Source of the DNA: Verrucomicrobiia bacterium
GTDB taxonomy: Bacteria; Verrucomicrobiota; Verrucomicrobiia; Verrucomicrobiales; DEV007
Reading direction: 5' to 3'
Length of the DNA stretch: 64,000 nt
Assembly: GCA_030425385.1 (NCBI GenBank)
Contig: JAUIAH010000028.1
Location: 40,605 to 104,604 of the forward strand
The notes below the pieces were generated by a model. The model had not been told where the DNA came from and did no database searches. It saw only the letters and a list, made by a program, of their open reading frames with translations. This document shows positions 1 to 5,743 of the stretch, piece by piece (the stretch's first letter is position 1; each line of letters begins with the position of its first letter). Both the position numbers and the translations under genes were made by a program.

Positions 1-1206
1 GCAACCTTTCCCGCCGGACTCGACATCGTTCCCGGCCAAGCAGGCGGCTTCGACCTTCTCTTCGAACGCGCCCTGCTTGGTAGCGACGCCGTGACGCACA
101 CCATCGAGCTCAGTTCTAATCTGGTCGATTGGCAACCACACGCCTTCGCCTTCGGATCGCATCCACTAGTACACGTGATCGGGATCGACCAACGCATCCC
201 GGCTCTGCGCGAGCGTGGGTTTGCCCGCTTGCGGATCACGGCGGGCTCTGAGATGACGCACACGGGAGCCGTCGGCTGGTATCGAACCGCCCTTCGAGAG
301 GGCTACCAGACACATGGTATCAGCCTCACGCGTGCCCCCGTTGCCGTGGGACAGATCGTTGCCGTGGCCGAAGACGGCGGCTTCGTCCTCGAAATGGAAA
401 CTGGTGCACCGATTCCCCATACCTCTGCCTATGTGGAAGTGGTGGCCGGGCCATTGGAAGGCCACCGCTTTGATCTCAAGCGTGCTGAAATTCGCAACGA
501 GCGTTGGCACATCCACACGGACCTCGTCCACAGCACCCTGCCCATTCTCAATGACGACATTCTTGGCGCACCGATCGTCGTCCGTCCCCATTGGACCCTA
601 TCACAAGCCTATACCATCCCCGCCATGCGCCCGGGCCGTGAAGCCGCCTTGGCAGGCCAAGTACTGTGCTTCCGTGAGGATCACTACGAATCCTTCTACC
701 GCGTCGCTGCCCCGACGGGTCCCTACTGGGTGCGCGCGGGCGATGATCGATTGGAGGATGCGGGCCAACGAATTCTCCGCCCGGGAGAAGGTGTCTTCCT
801 CGCCCTTCCTCCCGATGTCTCGGGCGAATGCGCCATCGCCGGTCATGTCCGTGCTCATCGTTTCCACCAACCATTGACCGCCGGGCATCATCTGCTCGCT
901 CAACCCTTTCCCGTCACTCAATCCCCGTTTGAACGTGAGCTCAACCGGGCGCGCGGCTTCGAGCCTGCGCTCGATCCGACACAGGCCGATGTGATTCAGC
1001 GGTGGCTAGGCGACTTGGCTACAGAGGTGGAAGCCTTTGACAGCTACTTCTACTTCCGCGCCAATCCCTCCACTGCCTATTGGGTCAAAGAAGCGGACAC
1101 CCTGCTCACGCCACATAGCCTCGCTCCGCTCTTCGTCCACGACCGAGCCGTGTTTCTGCAAGTGCGAGAAGATCGCCCTGACTATCATCTCAACAACCTT
1201 CGATAG
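1..1206 (+). CDS. Exported-type hypothetical protein, 5' end outside window
   Basis: The frame is open from base 1 through the GTG at 91 to the TAG at 1204-1206, so this is the 3' part of a longer gene and not a gene starting at 91. About 401 residues are visible. They include a motif SNLVDWQP near the left edge, which resembles a family of verrucomicrobial exported proteins, but no catalytic motif that I recognise. Followed by a non-coding stretch with a terminator at 1474-1506. Function unknown. Confidence 0.7.
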   Translation, partial: ATFPAGLDIVPGQAGGFDLLFERALLGSDAVTHTIELSSNLVDWQPHAFAFGSHPLVHVIGIDQRIPALRERGFARLRITAGSEMTHTGAVGWYRTALREGYQTHGISLTRAPVAVGQIVAVAEDGGFVLEMETGAPIPHTSAYVEVVAGPLEGHRFDLKRAEIRNERWHIHTDLVHSTLPILNDDILGAPIVVRPHWTLSQAYTIPAMRPGREAALAGQVLCFREDHYESFYRVAAPTGPYWVRAGDDRLEDAGQRILRPGEGVFLALPPDVSGECAIAGHVRAHRFHQPLTAGHHLLAQPFPVTQSPFERELNRARGFEPALDPTQADVIQRWLGDLATEVEAFDSYFYFRANPSTAYWVKEADTLLTPHSLAPLFVHDRAVFLQVREDRPDYHLNNLR

Positions 1207-1288
1207 CGCCTAACGAAATAAGATTGAATTCAAACTTGATTCCCCGCGTCACTGTGTTAAGCTTGGCGCACCACAAAAACACGAAACA

Positions 1289-1447
1289 ATGCTTTCAAGA
1301 AACAACATACCAAACACCAACTCCCAGCAAGGAGTGGATCCGTTGAGTCGGATGCCGCATATTGCGCAAGTTGGTTGTGCCCTTGAGGGTCTCCGTTGGT
1401 ATGAAGATTTTGAGGGTAAACTGACAGCGGTAAGGAGGTTCATGTAA
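1289..1447 (+). CDS. Possible small protein, 52 aa or 34 aa
   Basis: An ATG ORF of 52 codons ends 27 nt before a strong terminator. Inside it, AAGGAG lies a suitable distance upstream of an in-frame TTG that would give a 34-residue peptide ending EGKLTAVRRFM. Composition is mixed, with no membrane segment. The independent small transcript is inferred from the terminator. No family recognised, and it may be part of a non-coding RNA instead. Confidence 0.3.
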   Translation: MLSRNNIPNTNSQQGVDPLSRMPHIAQVGCALEGLRWYEDFEGKLTAVRRFM

Positions 1448-1473
1448 GTAGTTCTTCAATAGAACGTTATGTG

Positions 1474-1506
1474 AACCCTGCTTACCGGAAGGTAACAGGG
1501 TTTTTT
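1474..1506 (+). terminator. Rho-independent terminator
   Basis: The arms AACCCTG plus TTACC pair with GGTAA plus CAGGG around a GGAA tetraloop, and six T follow. This is a textbook intrinsic terminator reading rightwards. Confidence 0.85.
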
Positions 1507-1602
1507 CATGTCCATCGCTCGGTCGATGCGACCCTCAACTCCGAGATCTACGCTTCACCCAACCCACATTTTAACCAATTTGACATAGCCACAAACGAAG
1601 AA

Positions 1603-1632
1603 GCCCGCTAGCAGCGGCAACTGCTAGCGGGC
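1603..1632. other. Perfect 12-bp hairpin
   Basis: GCCCGCTAGCAG (1603-1614) and CTGCTAGCGGGC (1621-1632) are exact inverted repeats around CGGCAA. There is no T-tract. A second perfect 7-bp hairpin (AGGCACC/GGTGCCT) follows at 1721-1736. No gene lies here, so these probably belong to non-coding RNA or processed transcripts ahead of the tRNA array. Confidence 0.6.
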
Positions 1633-1910
1633 GGAGAGGCAAACCGATCGATAATGACTATCGATGCGATCAGGACTCAAGTCTGGCGACTAGAACCTAG
1701 CACCGCATCTTTCATAGTCAAGGCACCTTGGTGCCTCGTTCCCTAACGGAACACAATCATCGCTTTCCTCTCATTTCTTCAAATCATGGCGAAATGAGAG
1801 GCTTCCCCCTGGGAGGTGTGCCGGAAACACCGAAACGTCCGTCGAGAAATCCTGCGGCTGTCCATCATGGGCAACGGTGTTCGTTCTTTATCTCTAAGTG
1901 AAAGTAGAGT

Positions 1911-1958
1911 GAAGGGCGGGCGCGACCCCACCGGCATGGCGAGGTCCGTCCGCCCTTC
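1911..1958 (+). other. Long GC-rich stem-loop ahead of tRNA array
   Basis: GAAGGGCGG (1911-1919) pairs with CCGCCCTTC (1950-1958). Further pairing continues inside (CG, GACC/GGTC) and ATTCATTTTA follows. It could be the terminator or 3' end of an upstream RNA, or the head of the array transcript. Nothing protein-like is visible in 1509-2020. Confidence 0.55.
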
Positions 1959-2022
1959 CATTCATTTTACCTAACCAACAAGCTCAGCCTACATTGGCAG
2001 AGCTTGTCTTCTTCTTTCATGC

Positions 2023-2096
2023 ATGCCGCGCACCAGCCTGTGCACTCTGGTCTCCAAAACCGGATGCTCTCGGGGCAGCACCGAGGCGGCATGCCA
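2023..2096 (+). tRNA. tRNA-Trp(CCA)-like, first element of array
   Basis: Acceptor ATGCCGC/GCGGCAT is perfect with G discriminator and encoded CCA. The anticodon arm CTGGT/ACCGG has loop CTCCAAA (anticodon CCA). The T-stem CTCGG/CCGAG has the unusual loop GGCAGCA. The D region is only 17 nt and forms GCAC/GTGC directly after the acceptor, so U8/A9 are missing. A function as tRNA is likely but not certain. Confidence 0.55.
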
Positions 2097-2106
2097 AACC
2101 TTTAAC

Positions 2107-2960
2107 CCACTTTGATCTAACGATCATGGTGGCCTGGCATCACCAGATACCACACCTGTCGCAAGGCAGGGAAAGGAAACAACGTGCTCTGACGTTGTTC
2201 GCCTCTGAAACCTCGTTTCCGGGGACACCCAGGCAAACCCAGTCCTGTAAGCGTCGACGCCCTGTTCGGGATCGGCGCTATGTTGGAAGATGGGAGACGC
2301 TCCCGCCGCGGATGGCAAATGCTCACGCGGCGGTCGGGGGTAGCACCCTGAAGACTCTCCACGCCAAACATCGACAACCGAGGACCAAGGGCAGTCATGC
2401 AGTGCGAGGCGTTGCCGCCAAGAGCCGCATGGCAGTTGATCGGTAAGAGCGGAAACGGCTTCCAAGCCATCACGTTTCCGCTCAAGTCGCGTAAACCGTT
2501 CGAGACCTGCCAGCAACAGGCCGGACAAGAGGCGTGTGGCATTCCGTGATCCAAACGATCATGGACCCACCGGACGTGCACGTCTCTCTCAGAAGCGCCA
2601 ACTGCACATTGGTCTAACGCAAAGACGCGTCCACGATCATGACGAGAAATGGCTTAATGCCTGGGCACTCACGGGTGCAATCAGGTGGCAAGGGAGCCCG
2701 CAAAGCTCCTGAGCCTCGACGTCACGCCGCACGGTGGGGTAGCCCCCCTTCATGGCCCGCGAGGGTCGACGGTAGGCCGACCGTTGAGTAGTCATGATCG
2801 CATGGGAGACTCGCCACTCCCGAAAAACAAAGGCAGTCATGTCGTGAGACGTGGTGTGGGCTCCGGCCCTGCCACGTGGAAGAGTTGGCAACGCGAGGCC
2901 CGCAAGCCTCCGCGGTAATCCAACGCACGTCGCGATCGAAACGGGTGGCCTTCTCAACCC
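2107..2960 (+). ncRNA. Cluster of structured non-coding RNA segments
   Basis: No convincing gene is present, but the stretch is packed with perfect inverted repeats. Examples: CCACTTTGATC/GATCATGGTGG (one mismatch) at 2107-2132; CCGCCGCG/CGCGGCGG at 2303-2333; an 11-bp stem GAGCGGAAACG/CGTTTCCGCTC at 2447-2483; TCCGTGATC/GATCATGGA at 2543-2565; and a 10-bp long-range stem CGATCATGAC (2634-2643) with GTCATGATCG (2791-2800). CGATCATG and GGCAGTCATG (2390, 2832) recur, and several hairpins have a CGCAA loop. I read this as two or three diverged copies of an RNA family, possibly Ro-binding Y-like RNAs. That identity is an inference from the neighbouring TROVE gene and the end-to-end stem. Confidence 0.5.
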
Positions 2961-2973
2961 GTTCTAACACAAG

Positions 2974-3050
2974 CGTGTCGAGGTCGAAGTAGACGAGATG
3001 CGTGCCTTGGAAGCACGAGAAAGCAGGTGCGAGTCCTGCCGACGCGACCA
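2974..3050 (+). tRNA. tRNA-Pro(TGG), G55 type
   Basis: Acceptor CGTGTCG/CGACGCG, A73 and CCA encoded. The anticodon arm CGTGC/GCACG has loop CTTGGAA. The T-loop is TGCGAGT (G55), and the D-loop carries A-G where G18-G19 is expected. Confidence 0.85.
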
Positions 3051-3056
3051 ATTTCC

Positions 3057-3131
3057 TGTGGGATAAGTGTTGGTACTTGTCTCGGTCTCATAAGCCGAGG
3101 TTCGAGGGTTCGATTCCCTCTCCCGCAACCA
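3057..3131 (+). tRNA. tRNA-Met(CAT), canonical elbow
   Basis: Acceptor TGTGGGA/TCCCGCA with CCA. Anticodon arm TCGGT/GCCGA, loop CTCATAA. The T-loop TTCGATT and the D-loop GG are both canonical, unlike most of the array. A T1-A72 end pair argues against a standard initiator. A CAT anticodon could also be a lysidine Ile tRNA. Confidence 0.85.
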
Positions 3132-3139
3132 TTACATTG

Positions 3140-3240
3140 CGCAATTCCAGTTGGCGGAGCGCCCGCAAATCACTCGGCGAATGACGCCCCTAGAGCAGCA
3201 CTGCTGCTCAAATCCCAATCATCATTCATCATTCATCAAT
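3140..3240 (+). ncRNA. Spacer with perfect hairpin between tRNAs
   Basis: About 100 nt without tRNA or ORF. It contains the near-palindrome GAGCAGCACTGCTGCTC (about 3193-3209) and a CGCCCGCAAA segment like the loops of the 2.1-2.9 kb RNA cluster. It may be another member of that RNA family or a processing spacer. Confidence 0.3.
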
Positions 3241-3246
3241 GCCTAG

Positions 3247-3321
3247 TCTCCTGTGGTGAAACAGTATCACACGGCCCTGTTAAGGCCTGAGTTCTTGGTG
3301 CGAATCCAAGTGGGAGAGCCA
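3247..3321 (+). tRNA. tRNA-Asn(GTT), G55 type
   Basis: Acceptor TCTCCTG/TGGGAGA (two wobbles), CCA encoded. D-stem GTGA/TCAC with loop AACAGTA (A-G for G18-G19). Anticodon loop CTGTTAA. T-loop TGCGAAT. Confidence 0.85.
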
Positions 3322-3345
3322 TTTCATCGCCACAACGATAGAGCC

Positions 3346-3443
3346 GGGAGGGTAAGCCGAGAATCATAGGTCTATCGGCAACTGTCTTGAAAACAGTCGG
3401 TCCTTCAACGGGTGTGCAGGTTCGAGTCCTGTCCCTCCCGCCA
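3346..3443 (+). tRNA. tRNA-Ser(TGA), canonical elbow
   Basis: Acceptor GGGAGGG/CCCTCCC is perfect, CCA encoded. Anticodon loop CTTGAAA. It has a long class II variable arm, a T-loop TTCGAGT, and D-loop GG. One of the few array members with normal elbow residues. Confidence 0.9.
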
Positions 3444-3456
3444 ACATCCTTTCCAT

Positions 3457-3530
3457 GGTCGCATAGCTCACGTAGGAGAGCGCTAGCCTGAAGAGCTTGA
3501 GGGCAGGGTGCAACTCCCTAGCGGCCACCA
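3457..3530 (+). tRNA. tRNA-Phe(GAA), G55 type
   Basis: D-stem GCTC/GAGC, D-loop with A-G, anticodon loop CTGAAGA, T-loop TGCAACT. The acceptor can be drawn as GGTCGC/GCGGCC plus a mismatch, with A73 and CCA. The exact 5' end is one nucleotide uncertain. Confidence 0.75.
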
Positions 3531-3546
3531 ATCTCCTTTCCTTTCT

Positions 3547-3620
3547 TGCCCTGTAGCTCAAAAGCAGAGCACCCGGCCGATAACCGGAAGACCTCGGAGC
3601 GTTACCGAGCAGGGCGACCA
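3547..3620 (+). tRNA. tRNA-Ile(GAT) with C33, G55 type
   Basis: Acceptor TGCCCTG/CAGGGCG, A73 and CCA. D-stem GCTC/GAGC with A-G loop. The anticodon loop CCGATAA has C at position 33 in place of the near-invariant U. The T-loop AGCGTTA is of the second unusual class. Confidence 0.8.
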
Positions 3621-3633
3621 CACTTCTAACAGA

Positions 3634-3707
3634 GGTCCATTGGTGTAATAGCAACATGCCTGTCTGTCGAACAGGAGCCACCGGAGCATAACCGGTATGG
3701 ACCGCCA
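3634..3707 (+). tRNA. tRNA-Asp(GTC), G55 type
   Basis: Acceptor GGTCCAT/ATGGACC is perfect, G73 and CCA. D-stem GTGT/ACAT, loop AATAGCA. Anticodon loop CTGTCGA. T-loop AGCATAA. Confidence 0.88.
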
Positions 3708-3720
3708 TCTCATTTCAATT

Positions 3721-3794
3721 GTCCTCGTGGTGTAACAGAAGCATGACTCTGTGCGAAGGAGTCGGATCAGGTGCAAATCCTGGCGAGGATACCA
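3721..3794 (+). tRNA. tRNA-Arg(GCG), G55 type
   Basis: Acceptor GTCCTCG/CGAGGAT, A73 and CCA. D-loop AACAGAA. Anticodon loop GTGCGAA. T-loop TGCAAAT. A GCG anticodon is unusual for bacterial Arg, where ACG is the norm. Confidence 0.83.
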
Positions 3795-3797
3795 TAT

Positions 3798-3872
3798 GCT
3801 GGCCATGATGTAAGAGTCGCATTACGCCCTGTGAAGGCGTCCGTACGGGTGCAAATCCCGTTGGCCAGCCCA
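3798..3872 (+). tRNA. tRNA-His(GTG), G55 type
   Basis: Acceptor CTGGCCA/TGGCCAG is perfect. An extra G(-1) at 3798 faces C73, the identity feature of tRNA-His. Anticodon loop CTGTGAA. T-loop TGCAAAT. Retention of G(-1) argues that array tRNAs are under selection for aminoacylation. Confidence 0.88.
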
Positions 3873-3879
3873 CTTTCAT

Positions 3880-3952
3880 GCCTCTCGACCGAGCAAGTGA
3901 ACGGCCTGGATTGCAAATCCATGGTCGGTGGGAGCATTACCCACGAGAGGCT
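3880..3952 (+). tRNA. tRNA-Cys(GCA), G55 type, no encoded CCA
   Basis: Acceptor GCCTCTC/GAGAGGC is perfect, and CAC follows the discriminator instead of CCA. Anticodon loop TTGCAAA. D-loop with A-G. T-stem GTGGG/CCCAC with loop AGCATTA. Position 8 is G, not U. Confidence 0.78.
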
Positions 3953-3970
3953 CACTTCTATCTAGCAAAC

Positions 3971-4044
3971 GTACCATTCGTCCAACAGCAAGATGCCTGG
4001 CTTCCACCCAGGAGACGCCGGGGCAGCACCGGCATGGTACACCA
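3971..4044 (+). tRNA. tRNA-Gly(TCC), G55 type
   Basis: Acceptor GTACCAT/ATGGTAC is perfect, A73 and CCA. D-loop AACAGCA. Anticodon loop CTTCCAC. T-stem GCCGG/CCGGC with loop GGCAGCA. Confidence 0.85.
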
Positions 4045-4055
4045 GTTTCAACCAA

Positions 4056-4159
4056 CAGCCGCCGTCGCAAGGAAGGCAGATGTCTCTGGGAAGGGGAATC
4101 ATCACATCTGTCAGCAAATCGTCTTGAGGATGGTCATGGTTCAAAGACGGCGGCGGCTG
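4056..4159 (+). ncRNA. Y-RNA-like structured RNA inside tRNA array
   Basis: The two ends pair. GCCGCCGTC (4058-4066) is exactly complementary to GACGGCGGC (4146-4154), with an alternative register through a repeated CGG. An internal hairpin GCAGATGT/ACATCTGT lies at 4076-4111. An end-to-end stem enclosing a hairpin resembles Y RNAs, which Ro60-like proteins bind. A TROVE gene lies 1.8 kb downstream. A further hairpin GGATTCC/GGAATCC follows near 4173-4195. The Y-RNA identity is an inference. Confidence 0.5.
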
Positions 4160-4210
4160 ACGGGCCGAGACCGGATTCCCCACAAGCGGAATCCTGCCAG
4201 CATTCAAAAC

Positions 4211-4281
4211 GGGGGATTAGTTCAATAGAAGAACACCTGTCTTACAAACAGGAGGCGGTGGAGCATAACCACCATTCCCTA
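4211..4281 (+). tRNA. tRNA-Val(TAC), G55 type, no encoded CCA
   Basis: Acceptor GGGGGAT/ATTCCCT with wobbles, followed by A then CGCC, so CCA is not encoded. D-loop AATAGAA. Anticodon loop CTTACAA. T-stem GGTGG/CCACC with loop AGCATAA. Confidence 0.8.
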
Positions 4282-4299
4282 CGCCTTTTCGAGATTCAC

Positions 4300-4373
4300 G
4301 CGGCATTCGTTCAATAGTAGGATACGGGTATGCCAAGCCTGAGACCCCGGAGCGTTACCGGGATGCCGCACCA
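4300..4373 (+). tRNA. tRNA-Gly(GCC), G55 type
   Basis: Acceptor GCGGCAT/ATGCCGC is perfect, A73 and CCA. D-loop AATAGTA. Anticodon loop ATGCCAA. T-stem CCCGG/CCGGG with loop AGCGTTA. Confidence 0.87.
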
Positions 4374-4381
4374 CATTCCAT

Positions 4382-4469
4382 ACGAGGTGCTCCCACAGCG
4401 GCCTTCTAAGCCGCCGACATCAAACCGTGGGCAGGAAGTCAGGAGGTTCGAGTCCTCCACCTCGTGCCA
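4382..4469 (+). tRNA. Aberrant tRNA-Arg(TCT)-like, no D-arm
   Basis: Acceptor ACGAGGT/ACCTCGT is perfect with G73 and CCA. T-arm GGAGG/CCTCC has the canonical loop TTCGAGT. An arm GCGGC/GCCGC has loop CTTCTAA. Only 9 nt separate the acceptor from this arm, so there is no D-arm, and 27 nt follow it. CCCAC before the arm pairs with GTGGG after it, extending a stem. Either a rearranged pseudo-tRNA or a tRNA-like RNA with another role. Confidence 0.5.
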
Positions 4470-4495
4470 ACGCATCACTTAAATCAAATTTCCAC

Positions 4496-4572
4496 GCTTC
4501 TGTAGCTCAACGGACGAGAGCGTCTGGCTTCGAACCAGAAGGTTGTAGGTTCGAATCCTACCAGAAGTGCCA
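4496..4572 (+). tRNA. tRNA-Arg(TCG), canonical elbow
   Basis: Acceptor GCTTCTG/CAGAAGT, G73 and CCA. D-loop with GG. Anticodon arm TCTGG/CCAGA, loop CTTCGAA. T-loop TTCGAAT. One of the normal-elbow members. Confidence 0.9.
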
Positions 4573-4597
4573 GTCACCGAAGCATCAACTTTCCAAT

Positions 4598-4673
4598 TCC
4601 TCCGTGGCCGAGAAAGAAAGGCACTCCTCTCGTAAAGGAGCCCATGCCGGTGCAACGCCGGCCGGAGGATCCA
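4598..4673 (+). tRNA. tRNA-Thr(CGT), G55 type
   Basis: Acceptor TCCTCCG/CGGAGGA is perfect, T73 and CCA. D-stem GCC/GGC with A-rich loop including A-G. Anticodon arm CTCCT/AGGAG, loop CTCGTAA. T-stem GCCGG/CCGGC with loop TGCAACG. Confidence 0.83.
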
Positions 4674-4684
4674 CTTTAAACGTC

Positions 4685-4757
4685 GCTCGCGTAGCCCAAT
4701 AGCAGAGGCCACCGACTTAAAATCGGTTCAGTGCGGGTGCAACTCCCGCCGCGAGCA
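4685..4757 (+). tRNA. tRNA-Leu(TAA) with short variable arm, G55 type
   Basis: Acceptor GCTCGCG/CGCGAGC is perfect, then A-GCA in place of CCA. D-loop AATAGCA. Anticodon arm ACCGA/TCGGT, loop CTTAAAA. T-loop TGCAACT. Bacterial tRNA-Leu normally has a long class II variable arm. Here only about five nucleotides are present. Confidence 0.8.
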
Positions 4758-4763
4758 GCAAAC

Positions 4764-4840
4764 GGCCATGTAGCCCAACCAGCAGAGGCGCCGGTCTTAG
4801 AAACCGGAGGTTGTGGGTGCAAATCCCACCATGGCTACCA
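4764..4840 (+). tRNA. tRNA-Leu(TAG) with short variable arm, G55 type
   Basis: Acceptor GGCCATG/CATGGCT, A73 and CCA. D-loop AACCAGCA. Anticodon arm CCGGT/ACCGG, loop CTTAGAA. Short variable loop AGGTT. T-stem GTGGG/CCCAC with loop TGCAAAT. Again class I in shape although the anticodon is Leu. Confidence 0.83.
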
Positions 4841-4851
4841 CTTTCCTTGGA

Positions 4852-5025
4852 TCACGCTTCCAACTCAGCCCCATCAGGGCGATCAGCCATCGACGGCCGT
4901 TTCCCGGCAAGGGAAAGGAGGGTCTGCACGCCAAAGTAAGCTCCAATGAGCATCAAAAGCGGAACAAACACGACACTTAGGAAGACTGTGATATCTATGA
5001 AAAGCTGTTTAATTTCGGGATGCAT
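4852..5025 (-). CDS. Small single-pass membrane protein antisense in tRNA array
   Basis: A 57-codon ORF opposite to the tRNAs encodes MHPEIKQLF, then a hydrophobic segment (about residues 9-40, with FLSVVFVPLLMLIGAYF), then a charged tail ending GAELEA. The clean hydrophobic helix and the fit in the only wide tRNA-free gap favour a real gene. No Shine-Dalgarno is evident. Function unknown. A membrane toxin or sensor is possible but not shown. Confidence 0.5.
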   Translation of the reverse strand: MHPEIKQLFIDITVFLSVVFVPLLMLIGAYFGVQTLLSLAGKRPSMADRPDGAELEA

Positions 5026-5134
5026 GACTATCGATTGGGAGGATCACTGTCTAAGAGCACGATGATGGCATGAAAGTCACGTACTTTTGTAGTTATTCTC
5101 ATACAAGCTCTCGCGTGTTCCGAAAAGTTTAGAG

Positions 5135-5210
5135 GGGCGCCCATGTTCCAAAGGGGCGATGCTGCCTTGCAAGCAGCGTGTGGCGGGTGCAAGTCCCGTG
5201 GCGTCCACCA
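5135..5210 (+). tRNA. tRNA-Ala(TGC), G55 type
   Basis: Acceptor GGGCGCC/GGCGTCC, A73 and CCA. Anticodon arm GCTGC/GCAGC, loop CTTGCAA. T-loop TGCAAGT. The D region is odd, forming GTTCC/GGGGC around AAA instead of a standard D-arm. Confidence 0.75.
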
Positions 5211-5231
5211 ATCGCAGACCCGCTCATTTCG

Positions 5232-5324
5232 GGAGTCTTAACCGGGCAAGCGTACCGGCATCGTCTGCTAAGCGAATGGTCCCACCCATCGTGGGATGGG
5301 GTGCAAGTCCTCAGGACTCCGCCA
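5232..5324 (+). tRNA. tRNA-Ser(GCT), G55 type with long variable arm
   Basis: Acceptor GGAGTCT/GGACTCC, G73 and CCA. The D-loop includes A-G. Anticodon loop CTGCTAA. The variable arm TCCCAC/GTGGGA keeps class II Ser form. T-loop TGCAAGT. Confidence 0.82.
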
Positions 5325-5333
5325 ATTTAACTC

Positions 5334-5409
5334 AGGCTCGTAGCTCAAACAGTGGAGCAGCGGTCTTTTAATCCGCTGGGTGAGAGTGCAAGTCTCTCCG
5401 AGCCTACCA
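5334..5409 (+). tRNA. tRNA-Lys(TTT), G55 type
   Basis: Acceptor AGGCTCG/CGAGCCT is perfect, A73 and CCA. D-stem GCTC/GAGC with A-G in the loop. Anticodon loop CTTTTAA with a T-T closing mismatch. T-stem GAGAG/CTCTC with loop TGCAAGT. Confidence 0.83.
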
Positions 5410-5437
5410 CTTTCCGCAATTGCTTGGAAGCTTGGAG

Positions 5438-5513
5438 TCCCCTGTGGCAGAAATAGTAATGCGCCGGCCTTTGAAGCCGGAGTGTGTGGGTGCAAGTCCC
5501 TCCGGGGGTGCCA
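5438..5513 (+). tRNA. tRNA-Gln(TTG), G55 type
   Basis: Acceptor TCCCCTG/CGGGGGT with an unpaired first position, G73 and CCA. D-loop AAATAGTA. Anticodon arm CCGGC/GCCGG, loop CTTTGAA. T-loop TGCAAGT. Confidence 0.8.
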
Positions 5514-5521
5514 CTTTGTCA

Positions 5522-5596
5522 GTCCCTGTAGTGTAGTGGCCAGCACGACAGACTTTCGATCTGTAGTCGCGGGTTCGATTCCCGCCAGGGATGCCA
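5522..5596 (+). tRNA. tRNA-Glu(TTC), canonical elbow
   Basis: Acceptor GTCCCTG/CAGGGAT, G73 and CCA. D-loop AGTGGCCA with GG. Anticodon arm ACAGA/TCTGT, loop CTTTCGA. T-stem GCGGG/CCCGC with loop TTCGATT. Confidence 0.9.
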
Positions 5597-5601
5597 CATT
5601 T

Positions 5602-5658
5602 CCAATGAGTCAATGGATGATCGATGATGCCCTCTTCGATCATGTGATCTCGCATTGG
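5602..5658 (+). ncRNA. Nested stem between tRNA-Glu and tRNA-Gln
   Basis: CCAATG (5602-5607) and CATTGG (5653-5658) close a segment. Inside it, ATGATCGA (5617-5624) pairs perfectly with TCGATCAT (5636-5643). The inner arm carries the CGATCATG word that recurs in the 2.1-2.8 kb RNA cluster. A small structured RNA or processing signal, function unproved. Confidence 0.4.
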
Positions 5659-5732
5659 TCCGGGTCGTTCAATAGTGAGGACGTCGGTCTCTGAAACCGA
5701 AGATGATGGTGCAACTCCATCCCCGGATGCCA
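5658..5732 (+). tRNA. tRNA-Gln(CTG), G55 type
   Basis: Acceptor GTCCGGG/CCCGGAT, G73 and CCA. D-stem GTTC/GGAC, loop AATAGTGA. Anticodon arm TCGGT/ACCGA, loop CTCTGAA. T-stem GATGG/CCATC with loop TGCAACT. Confidence 0.85.
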
Positions 5733-5743
5733 CTCAAGAACAA

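Noticed and set aside
3928..4317. Open frames across the tRNA array
   Set aside because: They run through tRNA genes, lack starts with ribosome sites, and have no protein-like composition.
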